The notes beneath the pieces are model-generated. The model made no database searches and was not told the DNA's origin. It saw nothing but the letters and a program-made list of their open reading frames with translations. Shown piece after piece: positions 18,851 through 28,827 of a stretch of DNA of 30,596 bases. The stretch is from Chara braunii (lineage: Eukaryota > Streptophyta > Charophyceae > Charales > Characeae). Within the stretch, counting starts at the first letter, position 1. Every line of letters begins with the position of its first letter. The stretch is from assembly GCA_003427395.1 (NCBI GenBank), contig BFEA01000007.1, positions 4,707,629 through 4,738,224 on the forward strand, given 5' to 3'. The position numbers and the translations under genes are program-made.

Positions 18851-19761
18851 TGCAAGGAAGATGAGCAACAGCGAACTTCAGCAATCAAACAGCATCATAC
18901 ATATGAGTCCAGATAGTCTTGACCTCGAACCAACAGCAGAATTGCATCACGAGATTCACCAAATAAGAACACACCAAGAGTTCATAATTGACAATNNNNN
19001 NNNNNNNNNNNNNNNNNNNNNNNNNNNNNNNNNNNNNNNNNNNNNNNNNNNNNNNNNNNNNNNNNNNNNNNNNNNNNNNNNNNNNNNNNNNNNNNNNNNN
19101 NNNNNNNNNNNNNNNNNNNNNNNNNNNNNNNNNNNNNNNNNNNNNNNNNNNNNNNNNNNNNNNNNNNNNNNNNNNNNNNNNNNNNNNNNNNNNNNNNNNN
19201 NNNNNNNNNNNNNNNNNNNNNNNNNNNNNNNNNNNNNNNNNNNNNNCCACCCTGCGCCACACCCAGCTCACAGCGGAGCAGCTCGGCTATGGCTGCCCGC
19301 TCCTTCCTGCTCGCCCGTGAGAGCGTAGGCGCCAGCCAGCAAATAGCGCAGCATGCGGCCAGTACCCGAATACCGAATGAGGAGGCAGGCCCTTTGCTAT
19401 ATCGAAGTGGCCTGCCTGCGTCCAGTCCCAGGAAGCTTCCAGTAGGCCTCGGTAGCCTGAGGCCCAGCACGAGCGAAAACAGGCCTTGGGCCTGAGGTGG
19501 TTGCATGTGCCCAACTGCCTTTGGCCTGTGCTTCGCCCAGTACCCGTATCCAGCCCAGGGCCTGCTTCACATACATTCACACAGGCGGCCCAGGCCCTGG
19601 GTTCACTCAACCAACTGCCGCTGCGCAACTGCCTGAATTTCCCTGAGTTGCGTGGTGGCCAGAGTAGGGCCCTGAGGGCCTCGTCGAGCCTGCCTTCACT
19701 TAGGGCGGCCGGCGGGCTGCAAAATGGGGCCTTATGGGGCTCATAGAGGCAGTGGCCTCGC
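18851..19761 (-). repeat. 5' LTR of element C (contains the assembly gap)
   Basis: A direct repeat of 12394-13296, 911 bp including Ns. Sequence on both sides of the gap aligns to the 3' LTR: the left part ends AATTGACAAT before the Ns and the right part resumes CCACCCTGCGCC. Confidence 0.92.
18996..19246. other. Assembly gap (251 Ns)
   Basis: The run of N falls inside the 5' LTR of element C. The equivalent interval in the 3' LTR (12537-12781) is 245 bp, so the gap size is about right and its content can be predicted to resemble that LTR. Frames crossing it are meaningless. Confidence 0.95.
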
Positions 19762-19766
19762 ATGTG

Positions 19767-20279
19767 CAAGTTTGTGTAGACCTTGCGTCCTGGCCCAGCG
19801 GTAGCAGCAGGATCTAACACACGTACTCACACCCTGCTGTTTTTCAACATGCCCTTTTGGAGTGGGTTTGGAGCTGTTACCAAGGTTGTCTGGTTCTCTG
19901 TTCGGAAAGGTTTCAAACTAGAACTCACTTGCCAGACCCAGACACGGTCCAAGCATCTATCCAACCATGTGTGCCCTGTATCTGTCATTTCTTATTTTAA
20001 GCGCGTTCAGACCCTGTTCCTGACATAGCGCCTTGCAACAGTGCCAAGAGAGATTAGCCTGTCTGCTGGGAGTTTCAAAAATGGCACTGGGGCCAGGTGC
20101 AGAGCTCTCGCTGCTGCGTTCGAGGACTCCTGAGTGCGTGTTGCTTATTACAATGTCTATATCACTGGTAGACTTTGCCGAATCTGCTGTGTTTATTCAC
20201 TATGTGAATCTGCTGATTAAGTCTAGTTGTGGCGGTTGTGCACTGCATGGTTGTGGCTATGGTGGTTGTGGTTTCTCAG
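19767..20279 (+). other. Intron sequence upstream of the SEUSS-like exon
   Basis: About 0.5 kb between element C and the exon at 20280. It has no coding motif and ends in a TG-rich stretch and the acceptor TTTCTCAG. The preceding SEUSS exon (expected to encode the YG.GR.TTGVFPQ segment) was not found in the window, so this intron probably extends upstream through element C. Confidence 0.6.
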
Positions 20280-20328
20280 GACATTTGGCATTGTGAATTA
20301 TGTGGAGCAAATCCGGGCCGTGGATTTG
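20280..20328 (+). CDS. SEU: Exon of a SEUSS-like transcriptional co-regulator (DIWHCELC exon)
   Basis: A 49-bp exon encoding DIWHCELCGANPGRGF plus one base. It matches the plant SEUSS / Ldb1-like family segment QDVWHCEICNRKPGRGFE, with both Cys, Trp-His and the PGRGF block conserved. SEUSS-type proteins are nuclear adaptors that partner LEUNIG-type Groucho co-repressors and bind DNA through other factors. The acceptor is TTTCTCAG|GAC and the donor is TTTG|GTAGGT. The exon ends in phase 1; the last G joins AG of the exon at 28828 to give the Glu of GFE, exactly as in the family. Only part of the gene is in the window; upstream and downstream exons lie outside. Confidence 0.88.
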
Positions 20329-21308
20329 GTAGGTGGTCCATCTCATGGTCATTATTCCCTCTCGCAAGTGCATACCCCAGCCAAGAAAAGAATGCACAAT
20401 CGCAGAGCAATAATATTTGACAATGTTTGCTAAATTCTGTTAATAAGATTTGTAAATCAGTGGTTCCCGTTTGAAACTCGATGAAGGGCAGGAGGTATTG
20501 AACTGCTCTCTCGCTGTGAATCTGGTAGGGACTTGCACACTAAAGTTGCAATATTCAATCAAAGAGCTCACTCCTGTTGAGTGGATGTTTGTTGCATGGG
20601 TACTGGCCGCACGTGCGGATTGGAATGCGGACTGACTGGATCTGGATGTCCGGGTCTGTTATCTCGTTGGGAATGCCAGTATTGGGCCCTCGCCCAATCA
20701 TTAAACCATCCACTACCTTTCACAGGCAAACTTGAAACATCAGAATACCATAAACAGCATTCTTCAGGTGAACAGTGCTACTGGATCAAAATGGCTGATG
20801 GTGCTAGCCTGAAAGGAAAACAAAAACGTTGCAGTGGCACGTCGGCAAAGCTTGGTGAACAGTTCTTTTCTGCCCCGGCCAAATGAGGCTAGGAGGTAGT
20901 GGTGGTTTGTGGGGCCACCTGGGACGATGGTTCGGGTCCCAGGCGCCCCCCTCCAAAAAATGTTTGTTTCTGGCCCTTCCGAACAAAGCATAGAAAGAAA
21001 GGAACATGGAAAAAGAAAACAATTTCAAGCTCTAGTGAATGCTTCAGAATTTCTTGGATGTATCTGACCGCAGTTACAGCTAGCTTTCTTTAAGCACTGA
21101 TCCCCTTCCATATATTGGGAGGTTCCAACATCCCCAAATCCACAAAATGACAGACACAACAGGAAACATATTAAATTTAAATGTATCGGGCTTTAACTAT
21201 GGGCATTATTCATTAGAAAGCATATGCCCTCCATTTGCTCCCCGTTTCTTAGCTTTAAGAAACATCAAGGAAACGGGATGTTCGTTTATTTCCTTTACTT
21301 TTTTTACC
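20329..21308 (+). other. Intron sequence, start of the 8.5-kb SEUSS-like intron
   Basis: Follows the GTAGGT donor. No recognised gene or element; a GC-rich patch at 20905-20960 (GGGGCCACCTGGGACGATGG..GGGTCCCAGGCGCC) resembles dispersed repeat sequence. Open frames of up to 101 codons have no family motif. Confidence 0.6.
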
Positions 21309-21316
21309 ACTCAATG

Positions 21317-21670
21317 CTAGGAAGATTCTCACGCCCGGCCGGGCACCCGGGCGTGACGCCCGGGGTACCCGGGCGTGCAAAAAAAAAAAAAAAGAAAAAG
21401 ATTTTTTTTTTTTGCTTTTCTGCGCTCTCCCAGAGGACTCCAAATCCGGGCTCATTTCGTTTTTTGCGAGTTGGCTGTCAAGGGGGGGGGAGGGGGGTAT
21501 AAATTGGTTTTAAAGGGGCTAAAGGGGTCTAAAGGGGGGTGCCTTTGTGTGATTCTGTTATTTTCTTTTTTATCTCCGATTCTGTGAGGAATTATAATGT
21601 GACCCTCAGCCAAAAGTGGTTTGCATTTCAATCCTACACAACATATTTTTTTCCTGGAATTTAATTTTTT

Positions 21671-21702
<32 letters not shown>

Positions 21703-21809
21703 GGCGCTGGGGCTGCCTGGAACCCTGCCCGGGGGTCGTGCCCGGCCGGGCACCCGGGCGCGTACCCGGGCAGAAGTTGGGTGCCCGGGCGCCCGGGAAA
21801 ACAGCCTAG
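21317..21809. mobile_element. Non-autonomous hAT-like element with 8-bp target duplication
   Basis: Flanked by perfect 8-bp direct repeats ACTCAATG (21309-21316 and 21810-21817). Its ends form an imperfect inverted repeat: CTAGGAAGATTCTC at the left, and CTAGGCTGTTTTCC on the complementary strand at the right. Both ends are followed inwards by GC-rich palindromes (GCCCGGCCGGGCACCCGGGC at 21343 and 21740). The 493-bp interior has A and T homopolymers and G runs, with no transposase. An 8-bp duplication is typical of the hAT superfamily, so a hAT-type MITE is the best reading. Confidence 0.7.
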
Positions 21810-24162
21810 ACTCAATGCTCATTTTCGCCTCCTTTGTCGTTTGTCTTCTTCCTTCTTCTTCTTGTGTAGCGAGCTGCTTACCTTGCTTTTTTTTTTTTTT
21901 TTGAGGAACTTATGTACCCCAGGTAATTCAGGCCGGCTTACGGCCTTGCTCCACTAGTCAGCATTTTGAGTTTACTGAGGCTGATTGTGGTCTCCAATAA
22001 TTCACCATGTTCGGTCAGTATGAACGTGTTCAGTCCAGATGCATTTGAATGTTGTGGAGTGGATCGAAGCCCTTTTCTTATTGGATTGATAACCAGGATT
22101 CGAACTTGGTGTGGTTATGAAGGGTTCGTGGGTGTGACATTCAGCCACATGGGCTTGGTTCATTTTGCTTGTTTCCATTTGCCAGGGCCATGGCTTACCT
22201 TGCCTCTGTGGGCATGGAAACTCAGGCAGCCAAATTTCTTTTGCCAGAGCCATGGCTTACTATCAGTGCATCCGGCCATTATCATTGCCTTGATCCACTC
22301 AGGGATTCAGGTTTCCCCTTCCGATTCTATTGCTTCGGCCATGGGGCCTGTGTTTTTTTGTGTATATTATGAGATATATGGCTCCTCCCCCCTCCTTACT
22401 AATATATCCGGATATATCCAGAGTCTCTGTCCCCCATCCAGACCAACCGGGCTGGATGTCCGGACGTCCAGATTGAAGCAGAGAAGAGTCTGGGCAGATG
22501 TCTGGATCCGTCCAGTGTCCCGGTTCACAGTAGCTGTGGTTGGTAGAGAAGGTAGCAATTGCAAGGTATGGACTATGAAGGAGATGGCAATTGTGGAAGC
22601 AGTTTGCCCTTTTGACTTTTGTAGGGAGATGCACTTGGTGACCTTAGCTATATGCTGCATGGATCGTATGAGTTCGCACCACTTGTCACACAACAGCAAG
22701 TCCACAGGTCATCACAAAGCTTCACACACGAGATGCACTCCAACACAGTCTGAGAACGCTTGGTAAGTGCTTGCAGGTTGAAGTATTATACGACAGTCTC
22801 TGGAATGCACACTAGGGCGGCTATGGCCGCCAGCACTCTGAAACAGGTATCTCTCTCACTCAGTCCAATGCACAGAGCTCACACGGGCCAGCACAGATCC
22901 TGGGCCACAAGCAGTGCATTTTTGGGTTGTCCCAGGGTTGCGGCCATGTTTTGGGCCTTGCTTGAGGACCCTTATTAGGTTTCAGAGTATTTGGGTCTGT
23001 TCCAGGTTTTCTGTGGTCTGGGATGTGTTGTTTGGATGTTGTCCTGTCCAAACGGGCACATTTGGCCTGTTGGACCGGCTGGGCCAGCTTCAGGCCCAGT
23101 GGCTGAGTTTTAGGCCTGAAGCACTTTGTTTTGGGCTGCGCTGGACCGGTTTGTCTTTTCTGTGGTCCAGCCCCTTGTTCTTTCTGAGGAATACCTGGAA
23201 TTTGGTAGGGACCCGGGCAGGTGGTTTTTTGGCCAGCTGCACCAGGACCAGGACTTCAGGCCTTGGATAGCCCACGTCCTAGACCAATACGAAGGTCCAA
23301 TCGGACAGCCTAGGAGACAGGCCAAAGCAGAGGCCACTCCCAGTAGGCCCAGCGGTAAATAGCTGGGCCTGGGCTCAGATGTGATATGCAGTGTTGAGGC
23401 CTGCGCCTGTCAGACAGCAGAAGCAGCGTCAAAGTTGGTGCTAGTGCATGGGGAGAGTAGAGGACTAGAGGAGAGGAGGTCTTCAGCAGCAGTGCACCGG
23501 TGGAGCACTCACCTGGGTGTCATGGATTGGGTTTTCGGCACCGGCTGGAAATGACCTTCCACCTGCAGCTCATGACAGCTCAACACTTCATCTTTCACTG
23601 GTCAGAATTTGGTCATGAGAGAGGGCGATTTTTCTTATTCTTCCTCCTCTTCTTCTTCTTTCTCCTTCCTCGAATCCCCCCTTCCATATCCACCACTTCT
23701 CTTCTCTTCTGTTCTAGAGAGAGAGTGAGAGACAGAGATGAGAGACTTTGTTACTATTTCAAGAGTTTTCTCCCAGACTCGGACTCAACAGCGAGAGACT
23801 GGTCATTCAGCTGAGACATTGAGTCACAGTCTTGTTTTTTTCTTCTCCTTGTTCTTACCCCACATTTTTCGTCTTTTTCCTCCATCATTCGTTGTACTAG
23901 TGTGTGTGAGGCAAGGAGGGATCTTTCTTTTATGTCTGTCCCCCTTCTTGCCTGTCTCATGTTTGATGATTCGTGTGCATGTTGAGTCCAGAGTTGGGTG
24001 AGTCAGATTGGTGTTTTTTTCCCAAGCGCCCAGTGCGTTGCATTGCTGTTTCTCCTCACTTTGGTGATTCTTGCTCCTGGGCCATACCTATGTATAGGCA
24101 TTCGATGCAAGTCCTCTCTCTACCTACTCAACCTCAGACATACTCTGCCCTTAGGCCTTTCG

Positions 24163-24163
<1 letters not shown>

Positions 24164-24239
<76 letters not shown>

Positions 24240-24249
24240 ACCCCCCTCC

Positions 24250-24305
<56 letters not shown>

Positions 24306-24332
24306 ATACACATCTAGATGTGTATAAGAGAC

Positions 24333-24370
<38 letters not shown>
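24164..24370. repeat. (CT)n microsatellites in three blocks
   Basis: (CT)n at 24164-24235, 24256-24303 and 24335-24370. The first two are separated by a C-rich spacer; the second and third are separated by a library adapter (24297-24334). Array lengths are therefore not reliable. Confidence 0.9.
24297..24334. other. Tn5/Nextera mate-pair junction adapter left in the assembly
   Basis: AGATGTGTATAAGAGACAG at 24316-24334 is the exact 19-bp Tn5 mosaic end. It is preceded by its reverse complement with a small change (..CTTTATACACATCT, 24297-24315). Two mosaic ends head-to-head form the circularisation junction of Nextera mate-pair libraries. It lies between CT repeats, where gap filling is error-prone. 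This is a laboratory sequence, not biology. Confidence 0.92.
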
Positions 24371-24377
<7 letters not shown>

Positions 24378-24579
24378 TGTAAGGCGCCAAGCCATCGATT
24401 ACAGACTACTTCCAGCCTCACCCGCTGCTTGACGGCATAAGACCACAACGGCGCCTCAGTGACAGGCAGGAATGCCAATTGTGTTGACGCTCTGCAGATG
24501 CTGTACTTCTGTACTTGCTGCGCTTCCCAATCTTGGTCTTTTCCACCTGTACCGTTGTCAACCGCGGTTGGCTTCCAAC

Positions 24580-25041
24580 CATGGTAACCGACCGGACGTC
24601 CGGACCGGTTTCCAGACACCCCCAAACATTATGTAAGGGTCCGGTGTCCGGTCCTGGACATCCGGAACCGGGTGCCCCAACAAAAAATCAGGAAAAAAAA
24701 GGGGCCGCCAAGGACATTTTTCGGGTCCTCGGTGGCCCCGGAAAAATACTGGGCCGATTTTTGTGTCTTTTCGCCCTACCGGACATCGGTCGAAGGCCGG
24801 AGCCACCACAGTCTGTGCAGACTCAGGTGGGGTGGCGGGAGGCAGGGCCAGCATTTTCCAACTGGCCGTTTTTGAATCTCACGGGCGCGCTGTTCGGAAG
24901 CCGCCAGCTGCTGCCCGTCACGTCCCCCCTGCAGCCTCGCAGCCATCCACGAGGAAGCCGCCATCGCCGACGAAACAGCCAGCTGCCGCCAACGTCCAGC
25001 CCTCGCCGACGAACCAGCCAGCCGCCGCCAACGTCCAAGAA

Positions 25042-25108
<67 letters not shown>

Positions 25109-25441
25109 GGGTTTGTCCTTTCTTCCAGCTTTGTCCTTTCTTCCACGGCGGGAGCTTCGGGAGGAGGTTCGCGGAGGGAGAGAGGAGGTACGCAGTGGAA
25201 GGAAGGAGGCTCAGGGAGTGAGGGACGGAGACCGGCAGGTAGGGTCGAGAAAGATGGGGGGTTGGGATGGAGACTGGCGGGAAAGATAGGGGAAAGATAG
25301 GGATACGGGGTTGGGATCCAGACTGTCCGAACTGCCAACACAGTTCGGACAGTCTGGTGTCCGGTGATGTCCGGACTGGTCCAGACGCAGGTCTGGAAAA
25401 CAGTCCGGAAGTGTCCTGTGTCCGGGTCTGCGGTTACCATG
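24580..25441. mobile_element. Non-autonomous hAT-like element with TIR CATGGTAACCG
   Basis: Perfect 11-bp terminal inverted repeats (CATGGTAACCG at 24580-24590; CGGTTACCATG at 25431-25441) flanked by a perfect 8-bp target duplication CTTCCAAC (24572-24579 and 25442-25449). Subterminal regions on both sides are rich in TCCGGTGTCCGG / TCCGGAC motifs in opposite orientation. The 862-bp interior has a (CT)n run (25047-25105) and imperfect repeats (GCCGCCAACGTCCA), but no transposase. The 8-bp duplication fits hAT. Window positions 1-147 are the right end of a relative. Confidence 0.85.
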
Positions 25442-25449
25442 CTTCCAAC

Positions 25450-26249
25450 GCATCTGGAGTTTTCGTTGGCCTTACTGGGACTGAGCTGCGACTGGACTGA
25501 CAGATCGACAGATCACTAACAACCTGGGCCTACCAGGGTACCTAACTTACCGGACCTACCATCTGGACGGGTCGTATGGGACCTATGATGGTACATGGGA
25601 CTCTAGACTTGGGACAGGGTCGGGGGCTTAGACATCGAGACATGTGTAATCCTTTCAGTGCATGGACTCCGTACAAAACTTGGGTGCTGGACCCAGAATG
25701 ACAGTCTTGAGCAGTACTATGATTATTTCCGTGCCATTTTTCAGTGAACCTATTGCCAATGAGTCGACAAACTCCCAGGTGAAGGTGGAAGCGACTATCG
25801 GACTGTGTTTCATCACGATCCAAATAGTGAACTGTCTTTTCGAGCTGCATGAACTGGTTGCGCGAGAATGCTGCAATCTTTCTTCTCATTGCAAGTGTGA
25901 CTTCCGTATTATTCAACCTCTTCAGCCTCCACTGTGGCAGACATAGATGGGGATAGAAAGACGGAATATCATATCTAATATCTTATCTTACAACTACGTC
26001 CTATGTATTAGAATAACAAGTCATTAAGTGTGGGTCACTGGCCGTGGCCAATGGGCGTGGGCAAAATCTCTCTGTCAAGCCTGCTGACACCATGTGGGGC
26101 GGACCGCTGGACGGTGCTTATACACACATTTCCCCTCCGTCCACAAAAGAAGAACACAGACTGAGCGACGCCAACCCAAGCAAAAAACACGGCCAGCATC
26201 AGGCAGAATTCGCCCGTCGCTGCTTCCAGGCAGGACTAAGTGGGCTGAG
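25450..26249. other. Unassigned intron sequence
   Basis: A region of CCTACC/GGTACC-rich sequence (25500-25640) followed by less repetitive DNA with a 94-codon + frame (25662-25946) and a 124-codon - frame (25916-25542). Neither has a motif I recognise. I see no promoter or RNA gene. Confidence 0.5.
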
Positions 26250-26490
26250 TGGTATCATGTGGCCTTGGCGACACTATGGAGGCTGGGTTATACCCCGTGC
26301 GGTGGGTCATATCATGTGGGCCGGGCAGTAGTATTTGGCAGGGCAACACACTGTGGTATAGTGGACTGGCCGGTACAATCGGTACAGTGTCGGCTGGGCA
26401 GTATCATGTGGCCTTGGCGGTATAATGGGGACTGGGCGGTATCATGTGGCCTTGGCAATACTATGGAGGCTGGGTCGTACCACGTGGAGT
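26250..26490. repeat. Short degenerate tandem repeats preceding the satellite
   Basis: Four or so imperfect copies of a unit of about 45-60 bp built on TATCATGTGGCCTTGGCG..ACTATGGAGGCTGGG, with variants (TATAATGGGGACTGGGCG). The unit shares TATCATGTGG with the longer satellite that follows and may be its ancestor. Confidence 0.75.
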
Positions 26491-27374
26491 GAGTCATATC
26501 ATGTGGACCAGGCAGTAATATCTGGCAGGGCAGTAGAGTGTGGTGTAGGTGGTTCATACTATGTGGACTGGGTGGTGCAATGGGGGTTGGGCGTGTTTTG
26601 TAGTGCGGAGCGGGTCGTATAGAATGTGGACTGGATGGCACAGTACGGGCAGGACAGGACAGTGTGGTGCAGGTGGGGATGTTATGCGGGCTGAGTGCGG
26701 GTCATACCACGTGCACTGAGTCATATCATGTGGACCAGGCAGTATAATATCTGGCAGTGCAGTAGAGTGTGGTGTAGGTGGGTCATACTATGTGGACTGG
26801 GCAGTGTAATGGGGGTTGGGCATGTTTTGTAGTGCAGGGTGGGTCATATAGAATGTGGACTGGATGGCACTGTACGGGCAGGACAGGACAGTGTGGTGCA
26901 GGTGGGGATGTTATGCGGGCTGAGTGCGGGTCGTACCACGTGCAGTGAGTCATATCATGTGGACCAGGGAGTATAATATCTGGCAGGGCAGTAGAGTGTG
27001 GTGTAGGTGGGTCATACTATGTGGACTGGGCAGTGTAATGGGGGTTGGTAGTGCAAGGTGGGTCATATAGAATGTGGACTGGATGGCACAGTACGGGCAG
27101 GACAGGACAGTGTCGTGCAGGTGTGGATGTTATGTGGGCTGAGTGCTAGGTCGTACCACGTGCAGTGAGTCATATCATGTGGACCAGGCAGTATAATATC
27201 TGGCAGGGCAGTCGAGTGTGGTGTAGGTGGGTCATACTCTGTGGACTGGGCAGTGCAATGGGGGTTGGGCGTGTTTTGTAGTGCAGGGTGGGTCATATAG
27301 AATGTGGACTGGATGGCACAGTACAGGCAGGACAGGACAGTGTCGTGCAGGTGGGGATGTTATGTGGGCTGAGT
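26491..27374. repeat. Satellite of about 227 bp, four copies
   Basis: The phrase GAGTCATATCATGTGGACCA recurs at 26491, 26718, 26947 and 27167 (spacings 227, 229, 220), and the rest of each unit aligns (GGCAGTAATATCTGGCAGGG, then GGGGGTTGG, ATAGAATGTGGACTGGATGG and ACAGGACAGTGT). The third unit lacks a short GGCGTGTTTTG segment. The last copy ends about 27374, before a C/A homopolymer tract. It is non-coding. Confidence 0.9.
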
Positions 27375-28827
27375 TCTAGAAACGCCCCCCCCCCCAAAAA
27401 AAAAAAAAACACAAACAAGAGGGGGAGGGGGGAGAACAGAAAAGGAAACAGCAGAGTGTTTGTGGCTAAATGGTACACAGATACCATCAGGCCTCTCTCA
27501 AATGGTACACCCATGAACTGTTGAAATACGGACCCAAGTTTGAATCCAGATGCAATCACATGAACAGAATAACCAACGGGCTCAGCTCAAATGGCACACC
27601 CATGAACTGTTGAAATACAGGCTTAAGGCGGAATCCATATGATATCAGACAAACAGAGTAAAAACCTTGCTCCAACACTCGTCAAATATGCAAAAATGGG
27701 AACGGATATTCTGCTAGAGCATGAAAGGTGCACCCCTATAATTTTTTCTTTGAGTGGTGGAGCAAGGCCGTAAAACTGATTCTGGATTACAGAGCGGAGG
27801 GCAGTTCACTGACAATATCTCAAAGCCATCGTCCTTGTTTTTTTTTTAAATAAAAAAGAAAAGAATGGCACACGTATCAACTGTTCATACACAGATCTCA
27901 CTTCAATTCCTCAAAAAAGAGACTTCAGAAGAAAGTGAAAAAAACTTTAATATCCTGTTGCTTCACAGGGGTTCGAGCTTGTGCACCGGCTACATGTCTT
28001 ATTTCCTTCCGAATCAGTCTGCTATGTACTTGTGTTCAAACATGCCCCACCAGCAGATGACAGAGTGTGAATCGGAATCGCTGTGACAAAGACCGGCGCC
28101 TGCAGAAAACGAGAAACTGGGCCCATGAGGAATCACCCAAAACAGAAAGAGAAACCGGGCCCATGAGGAATCACCCAAAACAGAATGAAAGGAGTGCCAC
28201 GGAAACATTTGCTTCGAGCTGTTGCAACAAGCATCTCGAACTCCCTCAAATGGTTTATCTGGGGGCGGACCCACCAGCGCAGAAGTTTTTTGAACTTTTT
28301 TCCCTTGGGCCGCTGATGATTCGATTGGGAAAGGCTGCCCATGGGAAAGGAGTTTCCCTTGGGCGCACAGCCGGTGTCTTACGAGCACCGCTTTTCACTT
28401 TGAGTATTATAAAAGATAATACTATCATAATAGGCTACCAGCTGGGCGGACCAGCTGGGGTCAGCCTGCACGGGACCTGCCTGCTCTGCGGCCTGCACAT
28501 ACAGATGACTGGGCTGGCGCAAAATCAGTTTAAATCACCCAAGATCCAATCCGCCCCGGCAGGCCCCAAGGCGGTTGCATTTGTTATTTGGTCTTAAACC
28601 CATCTCTCCTGGTCTTAAACCCATCTCTCCATGCCACACTTTCTATTTGTTCATCATCCAGCTGCAGAATCACAAGCTCAGAAACCTTGATTAGTTCAGG
28701 GTATTAATTGGCACTTGGTGTATATTGTCTATGTTCCTGGCTGGGTGTTGCTTTGGTTTCTGCCCAACTGTGATGACATGTGCGAGTGTGATGCCCTTGC
28801 TGGTGGGGGTGATGGATGGCATTTCAG
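27375..28827 (+). other. Intron sequence before the second SEUSS-like exon
   Basis: Starts with a C12/A14 tract (27387-27410). It has three small tandem duplications: 89 bp at 27497 and 27586 (CTCAAATGG.ACACCCATGAACTG), 38 bp at 28111 and 28149 (GGGCCCATGAGGAATCACCC) and 21 bp at 28589 and 28610 (GGTCTTAAACCCATCTCTCC). No gene is recognised; the intron ends with GGCATTTCAG at 28818-28827. Confidence 0.65.

Larger units (their letters stand above)
12394..19761 (-). mobile_element. Ty3/gypsy LTR retrotransposon C, defective
   Basis: A complete 7.4-kb - strand element: 5' LTR (18851-19761), PBS (18836-18847), gag, zinc knuckle, protease, RT, RNase H, integrase, chromodomain-like tail, PPT (13298-13312) and 3' LTR (12394-13296). 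The flanks are ATGTG on both sides (12389-12393 and 19762-19766), a perfect 5-bp duplication. If the terminal A belongs to the LTR instead (giving TG...CA ends), the duplication is TGTG. Pol is more intact than in element A but has frameshifts near 16000, 15300 and 14690 and stops at 14307 and 13965. Confidence 0.93.
21818..24571. other. Intron sequence between the two hAT-like elements
   Basis: No supported gene. Contents seen: a duplicated TTTGCCAG.GCCATGGCTTAC motif (about 22180 and 22240), a perfect 16-bp palindrome ATATATCCGGATATAT (22402-22417), a patch of TCCGG/CCAGA repeats like the hAT-family ends (22436-22525), a GGCGGC-TATG-GCCGCC hairpin (22816-22831), GGCC-rich sequence to 23350, pyrimidine tracts (23630-23700), and CT microsatellites (24164-24370). 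The longest open frame (21966-22766, 266 codons) has no recognisable domain. Confidence 0.55.

Noticed and set aside
21966-22766. 266-codon + strand open frame in the intron
   Set aside because: The longest frame in the intron, but it has no recognisable domain, contains repeat-like segments (TCCGG patch, palindrome) and lies between matched splice sites. A database search and RNA-seq could overturn this.
23960-24020. Weak likeness to the LTR end and PBS of element A (GTGTGCATGTTG...GATTGGTG)
   Set aside because: Only short scattered identity, no PBS core and no matching upstream LTR sequence.
23973-24327. Open frames with long Leu-Ser runs
   Set aside because: They are translations of CT microsatellites and the embedded adapter.
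26491-27374. Repeat array considered as CRISPR-like
   Set aside because: Units are contiguous 220-229-bp repeats without spacers, in a plant-like nuclear context; it is a satellite.
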